From JAURVT01 sp049059935 (lineage in GTDB: Bacteria; Actinomycetota; Actinomycetes; Propionibacteriales; Nocardioidaceae): 37,313 nt of DNA. Under the pieces are notes generated by a model. It saw only the letters and a program-made list of their open reading frames with translations. It was not told the origin of the DNA and did not search any database. The stretch spans positions 1 to 37,313 of the forward strand of contig NZ_JBMGQR010000040.1 in NCBI RefSeq assembly GCF_049059935.1. The letters run 5' to 3'. Shown here one piece after another: positions 14,369-22,864 of the stretch (its first letter is position 1; each line of letters starts with the position of its first letter). The translations under genes and the position numbers were made by a program.

Positions 14369-15682
14369 TCAGGCGGTGCAGACCGCCCAGCCGTGCGGCG
14401 GCAGGCGGAGCGATCCGTCGGCCAGCGCGCCGGCACCGACCTCGACGCGCGCCGCGTCGGCCACCGGCAGGTCGACCGGCTCGTCGAGCAGGCTGAGGGC
14501 GACCACCACGGCCTCGTCGTCGCGGCCGATCCGGAGCACGAGCGAGCCGTTCTCCAGGTGCAGGACGTCGGCGCGGGCCGTCCGCAGCCACGGGTGGCGC
14601 CGGCGGAACCCGAGCAGCGAGCGGTAGAGCTCGAGCACCTCGGCGCCCGAGCCGTCGAGGTCGTCCGGTGACGCCGGCATCTCCGGACGGACGGCGTCGT
14701 CGCCCCCCAGACGGTCCTGCTTGACCGCCTCGAGGCCCAGCTCGTCGCCGGCGTAGACCGACGGGGTGCCGGCCAGGGTGGCGAGCAGCGCGACGGCGTG
14801 CGGCAGGTGGCGCCGGTCGCCGACGGCGGTCGCGATGCGGGTGGTGTCGTGGTTGCCGAGGAACGTCATCGGGACGAAGGTCTCGAGCAGCTCCTGGTGC
14901 CGCCCGAGGGCGTGGGCGAGCTCGAAGAAGTTGCCCTCGGCGATGCCGTGCCAGATGCCCTGCCAGAGCTCGTACTGCGTGACCGAGTCGAGGCCGGACT
15001 CGGCGACGATCGCCGCGTAGTCGCCGTGGATGACCTCGCCGAACACGAGGACGCCGGGGTGCGCCTCGCGCACCCGTGGCAGCACGCGCGCCCAGAACGC
15101 CGGCGGGACGGCGTAGGCGGCGTCGAGCCGCCACCCGTCGGCGCCGCGGTCGAGCCAGTGCACCATCACCTCGACGACCAGGTCGACCACCGCGTCGGAG
15201 CCGTGGTCGAGCTCGACGAGCGCGTCGTGGCCCTCGAAGACCCCCACGTGGGCGGGGTCGCCCCCGAACCACGTCGCCTGAGGCGCGTCCGGGCCCTGCG
15301 CGAGCAGGGCCTGGAAGGCCGGGTGCTCGCGACCGACGTGGTTGAACACGCCGTCCAGCACCAGCGACAGGCCCCGGTCGTGGGCGGCCACGACGAGCGC
15401 GTCGAAGTCCGCGTCGTCACCGAGCCGGGGGTCGATGCGCAGGTGGTCGACGGTGTCGTAGCCGTGGGTGGACGAGGCGAAGACCGGACCCAGCGCCAGC
15501 ACCGAGGCGCCGAGCGAGACGGCGTGGTCGAGCCAGCCCACCAGCCGCGGGAGCCGGTGCTCGACGTGGACCTGCGGCGCCTCGGGACGGATCGGCGCGC
15601 CGACGAAGCCCAACGGGTAGACGTGCCAGACGATCGCGTGCTCGACCCAGGGCTCCACCACCTGCTCGGACGAGGGCGTCAC
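14369..15682 (-). CDS. GH13 alpha-amylase-family enzyme
   Basis: 437 aa from a GTG overlapping the upstream ANTAR gene's stop (GTGA), with no strong ribosome site, so translation probably depends on coupling. The (beta/alpha)8 barrel motifs are present: DGVFNHVG, GWRLDAAYA with nucleophile D187, VFGEVIHGD with acid/base E216 and FLGNHDTTR with transition-state stabiliser D279. A C-terminal all-beta domain begins near residue 370. There is no signal peptide, so it acts in the cytoplasm on alpha-glucans or maltooligosaccharides. The length (437) is that of compact GH13 enzymes. Being third in a coupled unit with two GAF-ANTAR proteins is odd and suggests that carbohydrate use responds to their signal. 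Confidence 0.85.
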   Translation of the reverse strand: MTPSSEQVVEPWVEHAIVWHVYPLGFVGAPIRPEAPQVHVEHRLPRLVGWLDHAVSLGASVLALGPVFASSTHGYDTVDHLRIDPRLGDDADFDALVVAAHDRGLSLVLDGVFNHVGREHPAFQALLAQGPDAPQATWFGGDPAHVGVFEGHDALVELDHGSDAVVDLVVEVMVHWLDRGADGWRLDAAYAVPPAFWARVLPRVREAHPGVLVFGEVIHGDYAAIVAESGLDSVTQYELWQGIWHGIAEGNFFELAHALGRHQELLETFVPMTFLGNHDTTRIATAVGDRRHLPHAVALLATLAGTPSVYAGDELGLEAVKQDRLGGDDAVRPEMPASPDDLDGSGAEVLELYRSLLGFRRRHPWLRTARADVLHLENGSLVLRIGRDDEAVVVALSLLDEPVDLPVADAARVEVGAGALADGSLRLPPHGWAVCTA

Positions 15683-16374
15683 CCGTCGGCGGACCCGTCG
15701 AGCACCCGTCGGGCGGTGCGAACGAGCGACCCGCCGTCGCGCTCGCTCCGCTCGACGAGGAGGTCGAACGCGGTCGCGACGTCCACGCCCTCCAGCTGGG
15801 CGATCAGGCCCTTGGCGCGCTCGATCGGCACCCGGCTCTCGAGCGCGGTCTCGAGACGGTCGGCGACGACGTCCGACCCGGTCGGGGCCGAGCTCTGCAT
15901 GAGCGCGATCGTGGCGACGTCCGCGAAGGCCTGCACGGTCGCCGCGGCCTCGGACGTCGCGGGCTCGGGTCCCCAGAAGACGCTCAGCGACCCGAGCGCG
16001 TGCCCCCGCCACCGCATCGGGGCGGCGTGGAGCCCGACGACCCCGATCCGGCGCATGGCGACACCGAGCGGGGCCCAGGTGCGATCCACCTCCTCGGTCG
16101 CGAGGTCGACGAACGAGCCGGTCACCGTCGCCGTCACCGACGGCCCCGACTGCGCGTACGCCTCGAGCATCTCCAGCTCGTCCGCGACGTGGCTGGTCGA
16201 GGCGAGCAGCTCGAGCGCCCGGTCGCCGACCCGCACCAGGACGGCCGCCGAGCACGCCCCGAGGAGACGGGCGCAGTCGGCGAGGAGGACGTGCACCGTG
16301 CTGACGGAGTCGACGCCGGCCGAGATGGCCGCCGACGCCCTCGCCAGGGTCTGCGTCGTGCTGCTGGAACCCAT
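15679..16374 (-). CDS. GAF-ANTAR domain regulator
   Basis: 231 aa; ATG overlaps the upstream stop by one base (TGATG). Residues about 20-165 form a GAF domain (SAAVLVRVGDRALELLAS, then IGVVGLHAAPMRWRGHALGS). Residues about 168-225 are an ANTAR domain (LETALESRVPIERAKGLIAQ, then VDVATAFDLLVERSERDGG). ANTAR domains are three-helix RNA-binding modules that promote antitermination by stabilising paired hairpins in nascent RNA. The GAF should sense a small molecule or redox state; no ligand residues are recognisable. It sits between another GAF-ANTAR protein and a GH13 enzyme in one translationally coupled unit. Confidence 0.82.
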   Translation of the reverse strand: MGSSSTTQTLARASAAISAGVDSVSTVHVLLADCARLLGACSAAVLVRVGDRALELLASTSHVADELEMLEAYAQSGPSVTATVTGSFVDLATEEVDRTWAPLGVAMRRIGVVGLHAAPMRWRGHALGSLSVFWGPEPATSEAAATVQAFADVATIALMQSSAPTGSDVVADRLETALESRVPIERAKGLIAQLEGVDVATAFDLLVERSERDGGSLVRTARRVLDGSADG

Positions 16375-17093
16375 CAGTCGCCTTCCACGCGATAGTCCGA
16401 GAAGTTGATCCGTCGGTCGACGACGCTCCGAGCGACGGCATCCATGGTGGTGCTCGTGGCGTAAGCATGCGCCCGCAGGAGCGCCACCGCATCGTCGGGT
16501 GACACGCCGACCTGCCCCATCACCATCCCGGTGGCCTGGTGCACCACCGCCCGGGACCTCCACGGCGCGCCGGCGTCGACGGGCGCCGGTGTGTCGGCGA
16601 CGTCGGCGAGCGCGACCCCCACCGCGTTGCCGAGGAACCGCGCCTCGTCGGCCAGGACGTCCAGGCCCGACGCGCGACGGTAGAAGGTCGCGACGCCGTC
16701 GATCCGCGAGACCGGTCGGACGGGGACGAGCAGCAGGTGGAGGGGGCCGAGGCGCTCGCGCGCCGCCAGGACGAAGTCCGGCCACCGCGGCTCCTCCACG
16801 GCGCCCACCGTGCAGCTGACGACCTCGCCGGTCGCCGCCGCGTCCACCCCGGGACCGCGCCCCACGACCTCCTCGAGGTCGACGACCGCCGACACCACCT
16901 CGTCGCTGGCCCCGGCGACCATCCGGTGGGTGGACAGGTACGACAACGTCAGCGCGGCCCCGTCCGCCCCGAGCACGGTCGCCATCGCCTGGCAGAGCCG
17001 CCACGGGTGCGGGCGTCGGGGGTCCAGACGGGCCAGCTGCTCGGCCAGCTGGGACAGCAGCTCGACGTCGCGCTCGCGCGGCGCGTCAGCCAT
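16374..17093 (-). CDS. GAF-ANTAR domain regulator
   Basis: 239 aa; first gene of the coupled three-gene unit, with GGGA a few bases before the ATG. GAF domain at about 25-165 (GADGAALTLSYLSTHRMVAG, and LLLVPVRPVSRIDGVATFYR) and ANTAR at about 178-235 (RAVVHQATGMVMGQVGVSPD, and ALLRAHAYATSTTMDAVARS). The ANTAR part keeps the VHQATGMVMGQ pattern of the family. It overlaps the next gene by one base. A long antitermination-type pair of hairpins was not found near its own promoter, so its RNA targets are probably elsewhere. It diverges from the ANTAR/c-di-GMP protein 167 bp away, which suggests a shared regulatory region. Confidence 0.82.
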   Translation of the reverse strand: MADAPRERDVELLSQLAEQLARLDPRRPHPWRLCQAMATVLGADGAALTLSYLSTHRMVAGASDEVVSAVVDLEEVVGRGPGVDAAATGEVVSCTVGAVEEPRWPDFVLAARERLGPLHLLLVPVRPVSRIDGVATFYRRASGLDVLADEARFLGNAVGVALADVADTPAPVDAGAPWRSRAVVHQATGMVMGQVGVSPDDAVALLRAHAYATSTTMDAVARSVVDRRINFSDYRVEGD

Positions 17094-17198
17094 CGTCGGT
17101 CCCGGTCACCGCCCCATCATGCTGCGGGGCCCCACCCCGTGCCACACCCCCTCCGGGGAGAAAACCCCACAGGCTCCTCCCCAAGCGGTCCGGACTTC

Positions 17199-17209
17199 GA
17201 CATAGTGTC
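17199..17209. promoter_or_regulatory. GACA-TAG-TGTC palindrome between divergent ANTAR genes
   Basis: GACATAGTGTC has perfect 4-bp arms about a 3-bp spacer in an AT-richer patch of the 167-bp divergent region. On the minus strand it overlaps a TTGACA hexamer (17212-17207), a perfect -35 for the GAF-ANTAR operon, although no good -10 stands at normal distance. It is a candidate operator. Confidence 0.3.
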
Positions 17210-17260
17210 AACAACGCGGACGCAGCGGCTCGGGGCCGAGGCGAGCGAGGGGACCTCATC

Positions 17261-20017
17261 GTGACCACCCACCAGGACGACGCCGTGCTCGCGCTCGGCC
17301 GCGCCATCGAGCAGGCTCCCGACCCCACCGCGGTCGTCGACCGCATCGTCGCCGCCGCGGCGCGCACCATCGGCTCGGGCCTCGCCGCCGTCACGCTGAG
17401 CACCGGTGACGACGCGACCCGCACCGCCGCGGCCGTCGGCGACCTCGCGCGGCGCGCCGAGGACCTCCAGCACGCGCTGGCCGCGGGGCCGTGCCTGATG
17501 GCCGTCGACGCCGACGACGTCGTCCGGTCGGACGACCTGTCGGTGGACACCCGGTGGCCGCGCTGGGGGCGTGCCGCGGCCGAGCTGGGTGTCCGGAGCC
17601 TCCTGTGCACACCGCTCGTCGTCGGGGGCCGCACCCTGGGCACCCTGACGGTCTACGCCACCGAGGTCGGCGCGTTCGCCCGCACGGACGAGTCGCTGGT
17701 GCACCTGTTCGCCCACCCCGTGGCGCTCGGTCTGCTCGCCACCACCCGACAGCTCGACTTCACCCGCGCCCTGGCCACCCGCACCGCCATCGGCCAGGCG
17801 CAGGGCATCCTGATGGAGCGGTTCACGCTCGACGCCGACCAGTCCTTCGACGTGCTCCGGCGCTACTCCCAGTCGCTCAATCTGCGTCTCGCGGACGTGG
17901 CCGACGACCTCACCCGCACCCGCCTGCTCCCCTCGGCCGCGGCCGACGTCGACGCCGACCTGGCCGCACGGGTGCGACGGACCGACCCGTTCCCGCAGCG
18001 CCCGGGCCTGGTGGGCCAGGTCTCGAAGCTCCTCGAGCTGACGACCGAGGACCTCCCCGCCGACGTCCTGCTGCGCCGGCTGTGCGAGGCGGCGGGCGCC
18101 GTCGTGCCGTCGGACGGCGTGGGCGTCATGGTCACCGACGACGGCCGCAACCGCTTCGTGCACGCCACCACCGAGCCGGCCGCCGAGCTCGACCGGCTCC
18201 AGGAGGAGCTGCGCACCGGGCCCTGCCGCGAGGCCGCCGAGACCAGCAACCGCGTCGTGGTCGACGACCCCGCCGGGCTGCACCGCTGGCCACGGTTCGG
18301 TGACGCCGCCGACCGCCTCGGCATCGCGACCCTCGCCGCCGTGCCGCTGGTCAGCCGGGGACGGTGCTGGGGCGTCCTCGACCTGTACCGGCAGGACACC
18401 GCGGCCTGGACCGAGGACGACCTCGCCGTCGCCACGCTGCTGGCCGACGTCGCCACCGCGCACCTGGTGACGGTCGCCGACCGCGAGGAGTCCAGGCTCG
18501 CCCGCATCCAGCTCGGCTACCACAGCACGCACGACGCGCTCACCGGTCTGCCCAACCGGGTGCTGCTCTTCGACCGTCTCGAGCGGTCCCTCGCCGCCTC
18601 GGCCCGCAGCGGCTCGGGCGTGGTCGTGCTGTTCGTCGACCTGGTCGAGTTCACCCTCGTCAACGACGTCCACGGCCACCGGGCGGGCGACCAGGTGCTC
18701 CGTGAGGTCGCCCGGCGCCTCGGCACCCTGGTCACCGACGGCGGCACGCTGGCCCGGCTCGGGGGCGACCAGCTGGTGCTGGTCCACGACGAGCTCGACG
18801 GCGCCGGCGCCGAGGCGGCAGGACGCACCCTGGCGGCGGCCGTCCACGAGGCCCTCACGCCCCCGGTCGAGCTCGAGGCCGGCCAGGTGCAGGTCGCGGC
18901 CAAGGTCGGCGTGGCCGTCGGTGCCCCCGGCATGTCGGCCGAGGAGCTCGTCGACGAGGCCGACAACGCCATGTTCGAGTCCGACGCGCTGATGCAGGGC
19001 GAGGTCGGCGTGCGCGACTTCTCGGCACACAGGCGTCCGTCCCGCCGTCCCGAGATGGTGCGCGACCTGCCGCTCGCCCTGGAGCGCGAACAGCTGGCCG
19101 TGCACTACCAGCCCGTCGTGACGGCGACGTCGCCCTACCCGGTCGTCGCCGTCGAGGCCCTCCTGCGCTGGCGCGACGCCGACGGCCACGTCGTGCCCGC
19201 ACGGTCGTTCATCGACCTGGCGGTGCGGCGCGGGCTGATGCCGGCGTTCGGCACCTGGGCCGTCGAGGAGGTCTGCACCCGGCTCGCCTCCTGGCGTGAC
19301 GAGCTCGGCTACCTCGCCCCCGCGACGGCGTACGTCAACCTCAGCGCCCGCGAGCTCAACGACCCTTCCTTGCCCGCCACCCTGGCCGCCGCCACCGAGC
19401 GGCACGGTCTCGATCCCTCCCAGCTCGGCCTCGAGGTCGTCGAGGAGAGCTTCGTCCACGCCGGGCTGGTGCACCGTCTCGCCGAGCTGCGCGGGCGCGG
19501 TCACCCCCTCGCGATCGACGACTTCGGCACCGGGTACTCCTCGCTGTCGCGGCTGCTCGACGTCCCGGCCGACGTGGTGAAGATCGACCGCGCGTTCATC
19601 GACGGTCTCCCCCGCGACAAGCGGCGCAGCAGGTTCGTCGAGTCGATCGTCCAGATGGCCACCTCCCTGGAGGTCCGTGTCGTGGCCGAGGGCGTCGAGA
19701 CCACCGAGCAGCGCGACTTCCTGGCCGACGCCGGGTTCGACCGCCTGCAGGGGTTCCTGTTCGGCCGGCCCATGCCGGCCTCCGAGCTCGTCCCCCAGCT
19801 GGCGGCGCGCGAGGAGGTGGTGCTCGTGCACCACCTGCTGAGCGGCGAGAGCGTCGTGGTCGGTCGCGGCTCGGCGCTCAGCGCCCTGATGCGGTGGTTC
19901 CGGCACGGGCCCGTCGACGTGCTGGACGCCGTCGAGGACCTGCAGGAGGCCCTCCTGGAGCATCGTTCGACCCGCTCGCTCGAGAACTACCTCGGCGTCG
20001 AGGTCACCAGCGCCTGA
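17261..20017 (+). CDS. GAF-ANTAR-GAF-GGDEF-EAL signalling protein
   Basis: 918 aa from a GTG with GAGGGGACC upstream. Domain order: GAF about 15-165; ANTAR about 170-225 (RTAIGQAQGILMERFTLDAD and SFDVLRRYSQSLNLRLADVA); second GAF about 255-405; GGDEF about 420-585; EAL about 600-860; helical tail to 918. The GGDEF signature reads GGDQL (about 501-505), so cyclase activity is doubtful and no RxxD inhibitory site is seen. The EAL half looks active for hydrolysing c-di-GMP: EALLRW (about 631), NLSARELND, LEVVEES, DDFGTGYSS (about 753), VVKIDRAF and VAEGVET. No membrane segment. An RNA-binding ANTAR inside a c-di-GMP protein is an uncommon arrangement. Confidence 0.85.
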   Translation: MTTHQDDAVLALGRAIEQAPDPTAVVDRIVAAAARTIGSGLAAVTLSTGDDATRTAAAVGDLARRAEDLQHALAAGPCLMAVDADDVVRSDDLSVDTRWPRWGRAAAELGVRSLLCTPLVVGGRTLGTLTVYATEVGAFARTDESLVHLFAHPVALGLLATTRQLDFTRALATRTAIGQAQGILMERFTLDADQSFDVLRRYSQSLNLRLADVADDLTRTRLLPSAAADVDADLAARVRRTDPFPQRPGLVGQVSKLLELTTEDLPADVLLRRLCEAAGAVVPSDGVGVMVTDDGRNRFVHATTEPAAELDRLQEELRTGPCREAAETSNRVVVDDPAGLHRWPRFGDAADRLGIATLAAVPLVSRGRCWGVLDLYRQDTAAWTEDDLAVATLLADVATAHLVTVADREESRLARIQLGYHSTHDALTGLPNRVLLFDRLERSLAASARSGSGVVVLFVDLVEFTLVNDVHGHRAGDQVLREVARRLGTLVTDGGTLARLGGDQLVLVHDELDGAGAEAAGRTLAAAVHEALTPPVELEAGQVQVAAKVGVAVGAPGMSAEELVDEADNAMFESDALMQGEVGVRDFSAHRRPSRRPEMVRDLPLALEREQLAVHYQPVVTATSPYPVVAVEALLRWRDADGHVVPARSFIDLAVRRGLMPAFGTWAVEEVCTRLASWRDELGYLAPATAYVNLSARELNDPSLPATLAAATERHGLDPSQLGLEVVEESFVHAGLVHRLAELRGRGHPLAIDDFGTGYSSLSRLLDVPADVVKIDRAFIDGLPRDKRRSRFVESIVQMATSLEVRVVAEGVETTEQRDFLADAGFDRLQGFLFGRPMPASELVPQLAAREEVVLVHHLLSGESVVVGRGSALSALMRWFRHGPVDVLDAVEDLQEALLEHRSTRSLENYLGVEVTSA

Positions 20018-20092
20018 GGCTCGGGTCGAGTCCCTACTACGAACTGACGACTTTTTTTGGTCGTTCCGGCCCGCGTCGGCGTGTCGCTTGAC

Positions 20093-20104
20093 TACGGTCG
20101 TGCC
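20093..20104 (+). promoter_or_regulatory. Possible -10 for a leaderless CHAP-protein transcript
   Basis: TACGGT at 20093-20098 fits an actinobacterial -10, and the GTG at 20105 lies seven bases beyond it, where transcription would start. No ribosome site precedes the GTG. No good -35 is seen at 16-19 bp. Confidence 0.35.
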
Positions 20105-21247
20105 GTGCCCCGCCCCCGTCGTCACGCCCTGACCGCTGCCGTCGCCGTCCTCGCGGGCGTCGTCATGGTCCTCGGCCCCGCGGCGACGGCACCCGCGTCC
20201 GCCGCCACCACGCCGAAGCTGACCTCGTTCTCGCCCCGGACGGGCGAGACCACCGGTGGCACCCGGGTCGTGGTCAAGGGCAAGCGCTTCTCCTCGTCGG
20301 TCAAGGTCTGGTTCGGGTCCACCCGGGCCACGAAGGTCAAGCGTCTGTCGTCCACCAAGGTCGTGGCGTGGTCGCCCGAGGTCGCCTCGGCCCGGTCGGT
20401 CCGTCTCAAGCTCCGTACGCGCGGCGTCACCGTGCGCAGCACCAAGACCTTCGCCTACCGCGCGACGACGACGCGGCAGGTGCCCGACCTCGTCGATCTC
20501 GGCACCGACCGCCTCGTGCCGGGCGCGAGCCTGCTGCGCGGGCAGTCCCTGACCTCGGCCACCGGCGCGTACCGCGTCGGGCTCCGGGCCGACGGCGTCC
20601 TGCTGCTGGTCCCCCGGAGCGGTGCCGTCCGTCAGGTCGCCGGCGTGCCGGCCGGCACGAGCCTGCAGATGCGCCCCGACGGCGCCCTGGTGGCGATCGG
20701 GACCGCAGGCCAGGTGGTGTGGTCGAGCGGCACCGGGACGCCCGGCGCCGAGCTGGTCGTCCACGACGACGGGAGCCTCACCGTCAGCGCCGGCGACACG
20801 GTGCTGTGGCGCGCCGCGCTGCTCGTGGCGCCGGTCCGCGGTGACGACTACCCGGCCTCGCTCCGCGCCGCCGCCCGCACCTCGGTGGTCGACCCGTGGC
20901 GCTTCTACAACCGCGAGTGCACCTCGTTCGTCGCGTGGCGGATGAACCAGGTCAACCAGGTCGCCTTCACGAACTTCATGACCGGCCCGAACGGCACCGC
21001 GGGCCGCTGGAGCAACGCCGGCACCTGGGGCACCAACGCCAGGAAGATCGGCTACCGCGTCGACAAGGTCCCCGCCGTGGGCTCCATCGCCTGGTACTCC
21101 GGGCGCCACGTCGCCTGGGTCTCGCGCGTCAACGCCGACGGCACCGTGCTCCTCGAGGAGTACAACTGGTCCAACCCCGGCGGCTACGGCTCCCGCACGG
21201 CCACGGTGTCCGCGATCTCGGGCTTCATCCACGTCAAGGACCTCTGA
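20105..21247 (+). CDS. Secreted CHAP-domain protein with IPT/TIG and lectin-like repeats
   Basis: 380 aa from GTG 20105. Signal peptide: basic PRPRRHAL, hydrophobic core to about residue 28, then an ASA-like cleavage site. Residues about 36-125 look like an IPT/TIG immunoglobulin-like fold (SFSPRTGETTGGTRVVVKGK). Residues about 135-245 have the repeating pattern of bulb-type lectins (GAYRVGLRADGVLLLV, LQMRPDGALVAIGTAG, LVVHDDGSLTVSAGDTVLW). The C-terminal ~115 residues are a CHAP domain: catalytic Cys in FYNRECTSFVAWRMN, His in SGRHVAWVSRV, Asn/Glu in LEEYNWSNPGGY. CHAP enzymes are amidases or endopeptidases that cut peptidoglycan. It is probably released or held at the wall by its lectin part. 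Monocistronic. Confidence 0.85.
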   Translation: MPRPRRHALTAAVAVLAGVVMVLGPAATAPASAATTPKLTSFSPRTGETTGGTRVVVKGKRFSSSVKVWFGSTRATKVKRLSSTKVVAWSPEVASARSVRLKLRTRGVTVRSTKTFAYRATTTRQVPDLVDLGTDRLVPGASLLRGQSLTSATGAYRVGLRADGVLLLVPRSGAVRQVAGVPAGTSLQMRPDGALVAIGTAGQVVWSSGTGTPGAELVVHDDGSLTVSAGDTVLWRAALLVAPVRGDDYPASLRAAARTSVVDPWRFYNRECTSFVAWRMNQVNQVAFTNFMTGPNGTAGRWSNAGTWGTNARKIGYRVDKVPAVGSIAWYSGRHVAWVSRVNADGTVLLEEYNWSNPGGYGSRTATVSAISGFIHVKDL

Positions 21248-21258
21248 GCGCGCCGGTT

Positions 21259-21300
21259 CAGCCACGTACGGCTGGGCCTGGCGCCTGCCTGGCCAGGCGC
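21259..21300. terminator. Hairpins between convergent CHAP and AcoR-type genes
   Basis: Two stems stand in the 120-bp convergent gap: CAGCC/GGCTG (21259-21274) and GCGCCTG/CAGGCGC (21281-21300, 6-nt loop). The second also contains the palindrome CCTGGCCAGG. There is no U-tract. A bidirectional terminator is likely. Confidence 0.5.
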
Positions 21301-21367
21301 GTCGGCGAAGGCGAACCGCCCTCGCTCGTCGAAGCCGACAGCAACGCCGCCAGGCGGGATGCCGGGG

Positions 21368-22864
21368 TCAGCCGCGGGAGATCTTGATGCCGTAGTGGGC
21401 GACCTTGCGGTAGATGGTGGCCCGGCTCATGCCGAGCTCCTCGGCGGCGGCCTTCATGGTGGTGCCGGGGCGTGACAGGCTGCGCACGATCTCGTCGCGC
21501 TCGAGGGTCTCGATCCGGGTGAAGCGGTGACCCGAGCCGTCGACCACCTCGGCGGGCAGGTGCTGGACGTCGACGACGTCGGTGCGGCCCACGGCGCGGC
21601 GGACCACCTGCTCGAGCTCGTCGACGTTGCCCGGCCAGTCGTGGCCCTCCAGGGCCCGGGTGGCGGCGGCGGTGACGTCGACGTCCCGGCCCCGCACGCG
21701 CCGGGCGACGTGGCGGACCAGCGGCATCACGTCGTCGGTGCGCTCGCGCAGGGGTGGCACGTGCACCACCGCCTCGACGGTCGACGCGAGCGAGGCGGGC
21801 ACGGACGCGAGGTCCTCGGCGGTGAACGAGTGCGGGAAGTCGACCGGGCCGTCGCGCGGCGGCACCAGGTCGCGCAGGGACAGCCGGGCTCCGTCGAGCA
21901 GGCGGCGCAGGTGGTCGGCGGTGACCGACGGCAGCGTGTCGACCTCGCACATGACGACGGCCGTGGCCGACTTGCCGAGCTCGGGCGTCCACAGCGACAG
22001 CCAGGCCTCGACGTCCTGCGGCGCCGGCGGGCTCGCACTGAGGATCCGGTGGCGGGGGCGCGCCCGGCGCTGGGCCTGCGCGAGCAGCGTCGCGCGTCCG
22101 GCGCCCCGCTCCCCCACGGCGGCGACCACGCGCCCGTCGCGCATGGCAGCCTCGGCCTCGGCGACGGCGTCGGTCCAGGCCGTCGAGAGCGACTGCAGCG
22201 ACCCCGAGCCGGGTTCGAGCCGGGCCGCCTGCACGCGGAACACCTCGCCCCGCGGCGCCGGCCGCGCCGCACGTCCGCGCGACCTGGCCAGCATCAGCGC
22301 CGCGGTGTTCCCGGCTGCGGACTGCGCGAGCGCGAGCAGCAGGTCGCTGGACGAGCGCGACCAGGTGGTGATGTTGACGGCGCCCTCCAGCCGCCCGGTC
22401 ACCGGGTCGAGCACCGGCACGGCCGCGCACGTGTAGGTGCACAGGCTGGTGCTGTAGTGCTCCTCGGCGCGCACCACCGACGGCAGTCGGTCGGCGAGCG
22501 CGAGCCCCAGGCCGTTCGTGCCGGCCTCCCGCTCGGAGAACGCGAAGCCCGGCGCGAGGTGCACGGCGTCGAGCGAGCGCAGCAGGGAGGTGTCGCCGCT
22601 GAAGCGGTCGAGCACCAGGCCGGCGTCGTCGGTGAGCATCAGGCTGACCGGCTCGGACAGCAGGGTGCGGTGCAGCCCGGCCAGCACCTCGCTGCCGCAC
22701 GAGCGGAACAGCGAGTCCGGCGTCGCGGTGCCCGAGAACACGGGCTCGACCTCGTCGAGGGAGACGCCGTAGTCCTCGCTGCGCTGCCAGGAGGCCAGCA
22801 CACGGTCGGGCACGGCGGCCGCCGAGCGGCCCGCGGCACGCAGGGGGACGGCGTCGTCGTCCAC
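21368..22864 (-). CDS. AcoR/MimR-type transcriptional activator (GAF, degenerate AAA+, Fis HTH)
   Basis: 498 aa from a GTG at 22864 that has GGAGG seven bases upstream. An in-frame ATG at 22948 lacks a ribosome site and would place a palindrome inside the coding region. Order: N-terminal part with VLASWQRSEDYGVSLDEV (about 19-36), a GAF domain about 70-210 (REAGTNGLGLAL, CAAVPVLDPVTGRLEGAVNI), a central AAA+ domain about 235-410 and a Fis-type HTH about 455-495 (MKAAAEELGMSRATIYRKVA). The AAA+ part is degenerate: Walker A reads GERGAGRATL and no GAFTGA loop is present. That is usual in actinobacteria, which lack sigma-54. Such regulators (AcoR, MimR) activate genes for acetoin, propane, phenol or acetone use. 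It should control the divergent operon. Confidence 0.82.
   Translation of the reverse strand: MDDDAVPLRAAGRSAAAVPDRVLASWQRSEDYGVSLDEVEPVFSGTATPDSLFRSCGSEVLAGLHRTLLSEPVSLMLTDDAGLVLDRFSGDTSLLRSLDAVHLAPGFAFSEREAGTNGLGLALADRLPSVVRAEEHYSTSLCTYTCAAVPVLDPVTGRLEGAVNITTWSRSSSDLLLALAQSAAGNTAALMLARSRGRAARPAPRGEVFRVQAARLEPGSGSLQSLSTAWTDAVAEAEAAMRDGRVVAAVGERGAGRATLLAQAQRRARPRHRILSASPPAPQDVEAWLSLWTPELGKSATAVVMCEVDTLPSVTADHLRRLLDGARLSLRDLVPPRDGPVDFPHSFTAEDLASVPASLASTVEAVVHVPPLRERTDDVMPLVRHVARRVRGRDVDVTAAATRALEGHDWPGNVDELEQVVRRAVGRTDVVDVQHLPAEVVDGSGHRFTRIETLERDEIVRSLSRPGTTMKAAAEELGMSRATIYRKVAHYGIKISRG

Noticed and set aside
18757..18780. Active diguanylate cyclase in the 918-aa protein
   Set aside because: The signature is GGDQL rather than GGDEF/GGEEF, so cyclase activity cannot be supported; only the EAL part looks active.
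20047..20067. T-run (20052-20058) as an intrinsic terminator of the EAL protein gene
   Set aside because: The T-run sits in the loop of a short ACGAC/GTCGT stem rather than after a stem, so it does not have terminator geometry.
17117..21265. Open frame of about 1380 codons on the minus strand
   Set aside because: It is the antisense shadow of the GAF-ANTAR-GAF-GGDEF-EAL and CHAP genes. Composition is Arg/Gly/Val/Asp-rich without domains, as expected in GC-rich DNA.
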